Shown in pieces: positions 38,520-45,172 of a stretch of DNA of 45,172 bases. Source of the stretch: Pseudoclavibacter sp. AY1F1 (GTDB lineage Bacteria > Actinomycetota > Actinomycetes > Actinomycetales > Microbacteriaceae). The position numbers were made by a program, and so were the translations under genes. The stretch is from the NCBI RefSeq assembly GCF_002931075.1, contig NZ_PSTQ01000018.1:1-45172 (forward strand), in the 5' to 3' direction. The first letter of the stretch is position 1, and each line of letters starts with the position of its first letter. A model generated the notes under the pieces. That model had not been told where the DNA came from. It did no database searches and was given only the letters and a program-made list of their open reading frames with translations.

Positions 38520-39566
38520 ATGAGCGCATCCACACCGTCCCGCATCGGCGTCGTCGGCTACGGGGCTGGCGGCCACCGCTTTCACGTGCCCTACATCCAG
38601 GCCGTCGAGGGCTGGGAGCTGGCCGGCGTCGTGACCCGCTCACCGGAACGCCGCGCCGTACTGGGGGCCGAAGCCCCAGGCGTGCCCCCGTTCGACTCGC
38701 TGGATGCACTCATCGACTCCGGCGTCGATGCCGTCGTGATCACGACCCCGCCAGACTCACGTCGCGAACTTGTCCTGCGAGCTCTCGAGCGGGGCGTGCA
38801 CGTGGTCGCCGACAAGCCCTTCGCCCCCACGGCGGAGGGGGCCCGCGAGCTGCAGGCCGCCGCCGAGCGCAACGGACGCATCCTCACCGCCTACCAGAAC
38901 CGACGCTGGGACACCGACCTCGTCACCCTCAAGCAGGTCATCGACGACGGCAGGCTCGGTGAGATCTGGCGAGTCTCATCGCGCATGGACCAGGACGACT
39001 CCGGCACCCTCGAGACCGGGCCGGCGCACGGGCTGCTGCGCGACCTCGGCAGCCACCTCGTCGACCAGATGGCGTTTCTCTTTGGCCCCGTCGAGCGCGT
39101 GAGCGCCCACCTCGACATCACTACGGTCGATGGCGTCGAGGTCGACTGCGGCTTCGACGTCGCCCTGTACCACGCGGGAGGCGCGTTCTCCCGCGTCGCC
39201 TCGAGCAAGATCAACCACCTTGAGGGCCGCGAGCTCATCGCGTACGGCGACCTCGGCTCCTACGAGTCGCGGATGGACGACGTGCAGACGATGCAGATCG
39301 ACGCGGGCCTTCGCCCCGCATCCGCCGTCGATGCCGCAGGCTGGGGCATCGAGGCCGAGGAGCGTTGGGGGGTCCTGCACACCGCCGAAGGCAGCGTTCC
39401 CGTACCATCCGCGCGCGGCGACTACTCGGAGTACTACCGAACGCTGCTCGCCGCCGTCCGAGGCGAATCCGCTCCCCCCGTGCTGCTCGAGGAGGCCCTG
39501 CACACGGTCGAGATCCTGGATGCTGCCCGCGAGAGCGCGCGCACGGGACACACTGTCACCATCTGA
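38520..39566 (+). CDS. Gfo/Idh/MocA-family oxidoreductase
   Basis: 348 residues, cytoplasmic NAD(P)-dependent dehydrogenase of the sugar/inositol type. The Rossmann fold opens with IGVVGYGAGGHRFHVPYIQA. The cofactor/catalytic Lys is in VVADKPFAPTAEGARELQAA, and the C-terminal domain starts with YQNRRWDTDLVTLKQVIDDG. Later the DLGSHLVDQMAFLFGPVERV segment carries the conserved Asp/His. The substrate is unknown. ATG 38520 has GAGAG upstream. It is divergent from the coiled-coil membrane protein, with 105 bp between the starts. Confidence 0.93.
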   Translation: MSASTPSRIGVVGYGAGGHRFHVPYIQAVEGWELAGVVTRSPERRAVLGAEAPGVPPFDSLDALIDSGVDAVVITTPPDSRRELVLRALERGVHVVADKPFAPTAEGARELQAAAERNGRILTAYQNRRWDTDLVTLKQVIDDGRLGEIWRVSSRMDQDDSGTLETGPAHGLLRDLGSHLVDQMAFLFGPVERVSAHLDITTVDGVEVDCGFDVALYHAGGAFSRVASSKINHLEGRELIAYGDLGSYESRMDDVQTMQIDAGLRPASAVDAAGWGIEAEERWGVLHTAEGSVPVPSARGDYSEYYRTLLAAVRGESAPPVLLEEALHTVEILDAARESARTGHTVTI

Positions 39567-39617
39567 GCGGCGACCCGCCCCCTCCACCCCGGCTACCATC
39601 AAGGCACGGGGTGCGAT

Positions 39618-39639
39618 GGCGGGCCAATGGAGGCCCGCC
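39618..39639 (+). promoter_or_regulatory. Hairpin in the leader of the NAD-GDH gene
   Basis: GGCGGGCC (39618-39625) pairs with GGCCCGCC (39632-39639) across AATGGA, eight perfect pairs. It ends about 16 bases before the NAD-GDH ATG and just upstream of its GGGG/AGGG Shine-Dalgarno. It could terminate the upstream oxidoreductase transcript or limit NAD-GDH translation. Confidence 0.5.
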
Positions 39640-39655
39640 CATAAAGGGGTAGGGA

Positions 39656-42600
39656 ATGATCCACGGAACTGAATTCACCGGCCTGCGCGAGGCGCTCGAC
39701 GACGTCGAGCCGAGCCTCAGGGCAGGGCTCGAGCGTCTGATCGAAGACGTCGACGCTGACGACATCGCGACACGGGAACCGCGCGACATCGTGGGGGCGG
39801 CCGCCACGATGCGGAGGCTCGCGTCCCGGAGGCAAGACAACGAGACCCTCATCGCCGTGTTCACTCCGACGCTCAAGGAAGACGGCTGGAGCTCGCGGCG
39901 CACGATCGTCGACATCTGCACCTCCGACGCCCCATTCCTCGTCGACTCGGTGACAGCGGCCATCGCCAGGCAGGGCATCGCCGTCCACCTCCTCGCGCAT
40001 CCCGTCGTCTCCGTGCGCCGCGACGAGGACGGCGAACTGCTCGAGATGCACACGCACGGCGGCACGCTCGAGTCGTGGATACACCTCGAAGTCGACAGGA
40101 TCGCCACGGAGGAGGCACGCGAAGAGTTGGCCGACCGGCTGCAGCACGTGCTCGCCGACGTCCACTCCGCGGTCGCCGACTGGCGCCCCATGCGTCGCGC
40201 CTGCCTCGACCTGGTCACCGACCTGCGCACGGAGCCGCCGACCAGCGTCACGCAAGAGGAGATCGCCTCCGCTGTCGAGTTCCTGACCTGGCTCGCAGAA
40301 GACAACTTCACCTTCCTCGGCTACCGCGAGTACTCGCTGGAGACGGACGAGGATGGCGAGGAAGTGCTGCGCCCGCTGCCGCACACGGGTCTCGGCATCC
40401 TTCGCAGGCCATCGACCGCCAGCACCCGCCTCACGCCGGAAGCGCAGCGCACGGCACGCGAACCGCGCCTCCTCACCATCACGAAAGCCAACTCTCGCGC
40501 CACCGTCCACCGCGACGTGTACCTCGACTACATCGGCATCCGCAGCTTCGACGAGGACGGCAACGTCACGGGCGAGCTCCGCTTCCTCGGCATGTTCACG
40601 TCGGTCGCCTACGCGGCATCCGTCCTGACCCTGCCGATCGTCGGCGCCAAGGTCCGGGCCGTGCTCGGCGCGTCCGGGCACGCCCCGAACTCGCACTCCG
40701 GCAAGGATCTCCTGCAGACCCTCGAGCAGTACCCACGTGACGAGCTGTTCCAGGACAGCGTCGAGCACCTCCACGCCGTGGCCTCCGAGGTCAGCAGGCT
40801 CCGCGAACGGCGGCGCTACCGCATCTTCCTGCGCCGCGACGAGTTCGGCCGCTTCGCCTCCGCGCTCATCTACCTGCCGCGCGACCGCTACAACACCACG
40901 GTTCGCCTGCGCATCGAGGAACTGCTGCGCACGACGTTCGAGTCCAGCCAGGTCGACCACGCCACGCGCGTCGGCGAATCCCCCCTCGCCCAACTGCACT
41001 TCGTGGTGCGAGCGCCGAAGGGGACCCCGCTTCCCGACGTCTCCGAACAGGAACTCCAGCCACGCATTGAACGCGCGATCCGCGGCTGGGACGAAGAGCT
41101 GGTCGACGGCCTGCACCGCATCTACGACGAAGAGCGGGCCGCAGAGCTCCTCGGCACGTACTCGTCGGCGTTCCCAGAGGGCTACAAGGAGAACATCCCG
41201 CCGGAAGACGCGGTCCATGACATCGCGCTCCTCGAGCAACTGGATGAGACCACGTCCTTCGCCGTGCACCTGTACGCGCCAGAGCTGGACGAGCCGGGCA
41301 AGCGCTACTTCACGTTCGCCTCCCAGGACGTGTACCCCATCACGAGGGTCCTCCCCGCCCTCACCGACCTCGGCGTGGATGTTGTCGACGAGCACCCGTA
41401 CGTCATCACGCTGCCGGACGGCACGAACCTGCACATCTCCGACTTCGGGCTGACCGCGCCGAGCGCGGCGGTCTGGAACGACGCCGAGTGGGGCGCGGAG
41501 CTGGAGTCCGTGTTCACCGCCGTCTGGTCGGGTGAGTCGGAGACCGACCGGCTGAACTCGCTGGTCCTGCTCGGGGGCCTCCGCTGGCGCCAGATCGTGA
41601 TCCTGCGCGCCATCAGCATGTACCAGCGCCAGATCGGCGCGACGTTCTCGGTCGAGTACATCGAGCAGGCGCTCATCGAGAACCCGGTGATCGCGGCCGA
41701 CATCGTGCGGCTCTTCGAGACGAAGTTCGACCCCGCGCTGAACGGCGACCGCGGGGCTGAGCTCGCGACGCTGACCGAGGGCCTCCTCGCGGCGCTCGAC
41801 GACGTCGCGAGCCTCGACCACGACCGCATCCTGCGCTCCATGATCGGCATCGTCGACGCGACGTGGCGCACGAACTTCTACCAGGTGGATGCGGACGGCA
41901 AGCCCAAGCACTGGGTCTCCATGAAGCTCGACTGCACACGCGTGCCCGGGCTCCCGAAGCCGCATCCGATGGCCGAGATCTGGGTCTACTCGCCTGAGGT
42001 CGAGGGCGTGCACCTGCGCTTCGGCCGTGTCGCCCGCGGCGGGCTTCGCTGGAGCGACCGCCGCGAGGACTTCCGCACCGAGGTGCTCGGGCTCGTGAAG
42101 GCGCAGATGGTGAAGAACGCCGTCATCGTGCCAACCGGGTCCAAGGGCGGGTTCTTCGCGAAGCAGCTGCCCTCCCCGAGCGACCGGGGCGCGTGGTTCG
42201 AGGCCGGCAAGTCCGCCTACCGCACCTTCATCCGCGGGCTCCTCGACATCACCGACAACCGGGTCGGCACCGACATCGTGCCGCCGAGAGACGTGGTGCG
42301 CCACGACGGCGACGACCCGTACCTCGTGGTCGCCGCCGACAAGGGCACGGCTTCGTTCTCGGACATCGCCAATGGCATCTCGGAGAGCTACGACTTCTGG
42401 CTCGCGGATGCGTTCGCGTCCGGCGGTTCGGCCGGCTACGACCACAAGGGCATGGGCATCACTGCGCGCGGCGCGTGGGAGTCGGTCAAGCGCCACTTCC
42501 GCGAGCTGGGCCACGACACGCAGACGCAGGACTTCACGGTCGTCGGCGTCGGCGACATGTCCGGCGACGTGTTCGGCAACGGCATGCTGCGCTCTGAGCA

Positions 42601-44434
42601 CATCCGTCTCGTCGCGGCGTTCGACCACCGCCACGTGTTCGTCGACCCGAACCCGGATGCGGCGGCGACGTTCGCCGAGCGTCAGCGGCTCTTCGACCTG
42701 CCCGGCTCCTCATGGGACGACTTCGACCGCACCGTCATGTCGGAAGGCGGCGGGGTCTTCCCGCTCTCGCAGAAGTCCATCCCCCTCACGCCCCAGATGC
42801 GGGAGGCGCTTGGCCTCGACGCCGACGTGCAGCGCGTCACCCCGCTCGAGCTGAAGAAAGCGGTGCTGCTGGCCCCCGTCGATCTGCTCTGGAACGGCGC
42901 CATCGGCACCTACATCAAGGCCAGCGACGAGACGAACGCGGAGATCGGCGACCGCGGCAACGACGCGATCCGCGTCGACGGTCGCGAGCTTCGGCTCCGC
43001 GTCGTCGGCGAAGGCGGCAACCTCGGCGTGAGCCAGCGCGGCCGCATCGAGGCGGCGCTGTCGGGCGTGAGCCTGAACACCGACGCCATCGACAACTCGG
43101 CGGGCGTCGGCACCTCCGACCGCGAGGTGAACATCAAGATCCTCCTCGGCGCCGTCGAGCGCGACGGGCGCCTCGACCGCGAGGCGCGCAACGAAGTGCT
43201 GCGTGCGATGACGGATGAGGTCGCAGCCCAGGTGCTGCGCGACAACTACGAGCAGAACGTGCTCCTCGGCAACTCGCGCTCGAACGCCGCTCAGATGCTC
43301 CCTTCCCACAAGCGCCTCATCACGTGGCTGGAGGAGCGCGACGAGCTCGACCGGGAGCTCGAGTTCCTGCCGTCGAACGCCGAGATCAAACGCCGCGTCG
43401 AGGACGGACGAGGGCTCACAAGGCCCGAGTTCTCCGTCCTGGTCGCCTACGCCAAGCTGGCGCTCAAGAGCGACCTCGCCGCCACCGAGCTCGCCGACGA
43501 TCCCTGGTTCGCGAACACCCTGGCCGAGTACTTCCCGGCCGAGGTCCGCGAGCAGTACGGGCCCGACCTGCACGCGCATCCGCTGCGACAGGAGATCGTC
43601 GTCAACGCCGTCGTGAACTCCATGGTCAACCGAGGCGGCATCACGTTCGCCTACCGGGCGGCCGACGAGACGGGCGCAACCAGCGAGGAGATCGCGCGCG
43701 CCTATGTCGCAGCCCGCGAGATCTTCGACCTGCGCGGGTTCGTCATCGAGATCGAGGCGACCGACAACGTCGTCTCGACCTCCACGCAGACTGAGCTGTA
43801 CCTCGGCTTCCGTCGACTCCTCGACCGAGCCACGCGCTGGTTCGTGCAGCACCGGCCCGACCGCATCGACATCGGCGAGGAGATCACCCGCTTCACGGGC
43901 CCCGTCGCCCAGTTCGCGTCGCGGATCGGTGAGCTGCAGCAGGGTGTGGAGCGCGAGCGGTTCGCGGAGCGCGTGAGCGAGTTCGAGGCGGCGGGCGTGC
44001 CGCACGCCCTCGCACTGCGCGGCGCCGGCCTGCTTGAGCTCATGCCGCTGCTCGACATCATCGAGCGCGCCGGGAACGAGGGATGGGACCTCGAGGAGTT
44101 CGCGGGCGTCTACTACTCACTGTCGGCCCGCGTCAGCTTCGATGACATGCTCACGCGCGTCACGGCGCTGCCGCAGGACGACCGCTGGGGGTCGATGGCA
44201 CGCGCCGCGATGCGCGACGACCTGTACGCCGTCATGGTCGAGCTCGCCGCATCCGTCATTTCGCAGACCGACGACGCCGAGCCGGACGAGCGCGTGGACG
44301 CCTGGATCGGCAGCCTCGGCCTGACCGCCACCCGAGCCCTCAGCGAAGCAGCGGATGCGGTGCACGCGGGCGACGACACGGGCCTCGCCACACTGTCCGT
44401 CGCGCTGCGCCGCCTGCGCTCGCTCGTGCGCTGA
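39656..44434 (+). CDS. NAD-specific glutamate dehydrogenase, large (180-kDa) type
   Basis: Interconverts glutamate and 2-oxoglutarate plus ammonium with NAD, mainly in the degradative direction. 1592 residues, the normal size of the large GDH class. The N-terminal half holds ACT-like regulatory domains (KEDGWSSRRTIVDICTSDAP). The catalytic core has WVYSPEVEGVHLRFGRVARG, GLRWSDRREDFRTEVLGLV and PTGSKGGFFAK with the substrate Lys near residue 830. Later come VVGVGDMSGDVFGNGMLRS with the dinucleotide fold and VVGEGGNLGVSQRGRIEAAL. ATG 39656 has a GGGGTAGGG leader. The 5' UTR contains a hairpin. No frameshift is seen across the gene. Confidence 0.97.
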   Translation: MIHGTEFTGLREALDDVEPSLRAGLERLIEDVDADDIATREPRDIVGAAATMRRLASRRQDNETLIAVFTPTLKEDGWSSRRTIVDICTSDAPFLVDSVTAAIARQGIAVHLLAHPVVSVRRDEDGELLEMHTHGGTLESWIHLEVDRIATEEAREELADRLQHVLADVHSAVADWRPMRRACLDLVTDLRTEPPTSVTQEEIASAVEFLTWLAEDNFTFLGYREYSLETDEDGEEVLRPLPHTGLGILRRPSTASTRLTPEAQRTAREPRLLTITKANSRATVHRDVYLDYIGIRSFDEDGNVTGELRFLGMFTSVAYAASVLTLPIVGAKVRAVLGASGHAPNSHSGKDLLQTLEQYPRDELFQDSVEHLHAVASEVSRLRERRRYRIFLRRDEFGRFASALIYLPRDRYNTTVRLRIEELLRTTFESSQVDHATRVGESPLAQLHFVVRAPKGTPLPDVSEQELQPRIERAIRGWDEELVDGLHRIYDEERAAELLGTYSSAFPEGYKENIPPEDAVHDIALLEQLDETTSFAVHLYAPELDEPGKRYFTFASQDVYPITRVLPALTDLGVDVVDEHPYVITLPDGTNLHISDFGLTAPSAAVWNDAEWGAELESVFTAVWSGESETDRLNSLVLLGGLRWRQIVILRAISMYQRQIGATFSVEYIEQALIENPVIAADIVRLFETKFDPALNGDRGAELATLTEGLLAALDDVASLDHDRILRSMIGIVDATWRTNFYQVDADGKPKHWVSMKLDCTRVPGLPKPHPMAEIWVYSPEVEGVHLRFGRVARGGLRWSDRREDFRTEVLGLVKAQMVKNAVIVPTGSKGGFFAKQLPSPSDRGAWFEAGKSAYRTFIRGLLDITDNRVGTDIVPPRDVVRHDGDDPYLVVAADKGTASFSDIANGISESYDFWLADAFASGGSAGYDHKGMGITARGAWESVKRHFRELGHDTQTQDFTVVGVGDMSGDVFGNGMLRSEHIRLVAAFDHRHVFVDPNPDAAATFAERQRLFDLPGSSWDDFDRTVMSEGGGVFPLSQKSIPLTPQMREALGLDADVQRVTPLELKKAVLLAPVDLLWNGAIGTYIKASDETNAEIGDRGNDAIRVDGRELRLRVVGEGGNLGVSQRGRIEAALSGVSLNTDAIDNSAGVGTSDREVNIKILLGAVERDGRLDREARNEVLRAMTDEVAAQVLRDNYEQNVLLGNSRSNAAQMLPSHKRLITWLEERDELDRELEFLPSNAEIKRRVEDGRGLTRPEFSVLVAYAKLALKSDLAATELADDPWFANTLAEYFPAEVREQYGPDLHAHPLRQEIVVNAVVNSMVNRGGITFAYRAADETGATSEEIARAYVAAREIFDLRGFVIEIEATDNVVSTSTQTELYLGFRRLLDRATRWFVQHRPDRIDIGEEITRFTGPVAQFASRIGELQQGVERERFAERVSEFEAAGVPHALALRGAGLLELMPLLDIIERAGNEGWDLEEFAGVYYSLSARVSFDDMLTRVTALPQDDRWGSMARAAMRDDLYAVMVELAASVISQTDDAEPDERVDAWIGSLGLTATRALSEAADAVHAGDDTGLATLSVALRRLRSLVR

Positions 44435-44458
44435 GCCCGGGGCGGGGCAGACGGGGCA

Positions 44459-44489
44459 GGCGGGGCAGGCGCATCCGCCCTGCCTCGCC
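44459..44489 (+). terminator. Hairpin after NAD-GDH
   Basis: GGCGGGGCAGG (44459-44469) pairs with CCTGCCTCGCC (44479-44489), eleven pairs including one G-U, loop CGCATCCGC. It is 25 bp past the NAD-GDH stop. Confidence 0.55.
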
Positions 44490-44574
44490 CGCCGCGCGCT
44501 CGCCCGCCGCGCCCGCCGCGCGCCGCGCGCCGCGCGCCCGCGTCCTGCCCGCCTGCCCGCCTGCCCGCCTGGAA

Positions 44575-45118
44575 AGTTGTGGCCTGTTGCTCTTACCGAC
44601 GCTCGCAAGAGCAACAAGCCACAACTCTGCGCGCGAATCCGGCCCCGGCGCATCCACCTTCGGAGCGTCCCCGAAGCCCGCGGTGCGTCCCTGATCCCTC
44701 GGAGCGTCCCCGATCCTGCGGAGCGTCCCCGATCCTGCGGAAGGGGCCGAGAGTTGTGGCCTTTTGCTCTTGCCGACGCTCGCAAGAGCACCAAGCCACA
44801 ACTCTGCGCGCGAATCCGGCCCCGGCGCATCCACCTTCGGACGACCCCGAAGCCCGCGGAGCGTCCCTGCTCCTTCGGAGCGTCCCCGATCCTTCGGAGC
44901 CGGCCCGATACTGCGGAACGGGCCGAGAGTTGTGGCCTTTTGCTCTTGCCGACGCTCGCAAGAGCAACAAGCCACAACTCTGCGCGCGGATGCGGTCCCC
45001 CGCGCATCTGCCTTTGGATCACCTCGCCGCCATCGCAGCGGCTCTCGGCCTGCGAAACGGACTGAGAGTTGTGGCTTGTTGTCCTTCTCGACCATCGCGA
45101 GGACAACTTGCCACAACT
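44575..45118. repeat. Four 52-bp palindromic elements in a larger repeat array
   Basis: Copies at 44575-44626, 44752-44803, 44928-44979 and 45067-45118, each exactly 52 bp, beginning AGTTGTGGC and ending GCCACAACT. Copies 1-3 have TTGCTCTT against AAGAGCAA in the arms, while copy 4 has TTGTCCT against AGGACAA, so the stem is kept by paired changes. Copies 1-3 sit in a 176-177-bp tandem unit that includes GCGCGCGAATCCGGCCCCGG and runs of GGAGCGTCCCCGATCC. The 738-bp stretch 44435-45172 contains no credible gene. Confidence 0.92.
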
Positions 45119-45172
45119 CTGCGTGCCCTAATCCGCGTGCCCTTGCGGAGCGGGGGCGGGGCAGGGCAGGGC

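Noticed and set aside
39599-42634. A 1011-codon open frame on the minus strand
   Set aside because: It is antisense to NAD-GDH, is Arg/Glu/Val-rich in the way mirror frames of high-GC genes are, and shows no domain motif.
44117-45116. Minus-strand frames across the 52-bp palindromes
   Set aside because: Several frames are open at once through the repeat units and repeat the same peptide; they run antisense into NAD-GDH without a motif.

Overview
The window is high-GC DNA from an actinobacterium, most likely a member of the Microbacteriaceae. This is inferred from the very GC-rich codon use, the frequent GGATGC/GCATCC hexamer, frequent GTG starts, a DUF7882-type small protein, a DUF222/HNH protein and a 180-kDa-type NAD-glutamate dehydrogenase. 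The genus cannot be told from the sequence. No rRNA, tRNA, CRISPR, transposase or phage gene was seen; the region looks chromosomal.

Layout. (1) 1-2200: an FMN riboswitch drives a riboflavin-type ABC permease and binding protein (RibX/RibY), closed by a terminator hairpin. (2) 2390-7660, all on the minus strand: SRPBCC protein, septum-formation-type membrane protein, pyrE, a two-TM small protein, a secreted protein, an alpha/beta hydrolase and a Gly-rich exported protein. (3) 7847-10856: an overlapping DUF1684 / LLM oxidoreductase / tandem-GNAT operon. (4) 11092-13459, plus strand: amtB, a HutD-like protein and a DUF7882 protein. (5) 13477-16583, minus strand: DUF3500 lipoprotein, lytic transglycosylase (apparently with an ATT start), and a pair of SMR exporters under a class III guanidine riboswitch. 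(6) 16917-19400, plus strand: APC permease and manganese catalase. (7) 19853-21884: HNH protein and a pyrimidine-dimer glycosylase-type protein. (8) 21871-27289: a five-gene copper-type operon (membrane protein, CopC, PCu(A)C, DyP peroxidase, PepSY protein). (9) 27353-31528: glycosyltransferase and PlsC-like acyltransferase pair, small membrane protein, esterase. (10) 31512-36165: polar amino-acid ABC operon plus an MFS exporter. (11) 36831-44434: a repeat-rich membrane protein, a Gfo/Idh/MocA oxidoreductase and NAD-glutamate dehydrogenase, then a repeat array to the window end.

The most unusual feature is the repetitive DNA. An 80-bp element with 17-20-bp inverted ends occurs once between genes (3481-3560) and once inside the glycosyltransferase reading frame (28270-28349). 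A 52-bp palindromic element occurs four times after the NAD-GDH gene with compensatory arm changes, and a decayed 52-bp relative is embedded in a 91-bp tandem array at 36391-36728. Short tandem repeats are everywhere: those inside genes have unit lengths of 9, 15, 18 or 24 bp (multiples of three), while most intergenic ones (13, 14, 23, 91, about 177 bp) do not. Two adjacent copper genes each carry six hexapeptide repeats between the start codon and the signal peptide.

All coordinates were read by eye. Family calls rest on remembered motifs; no database search was run.
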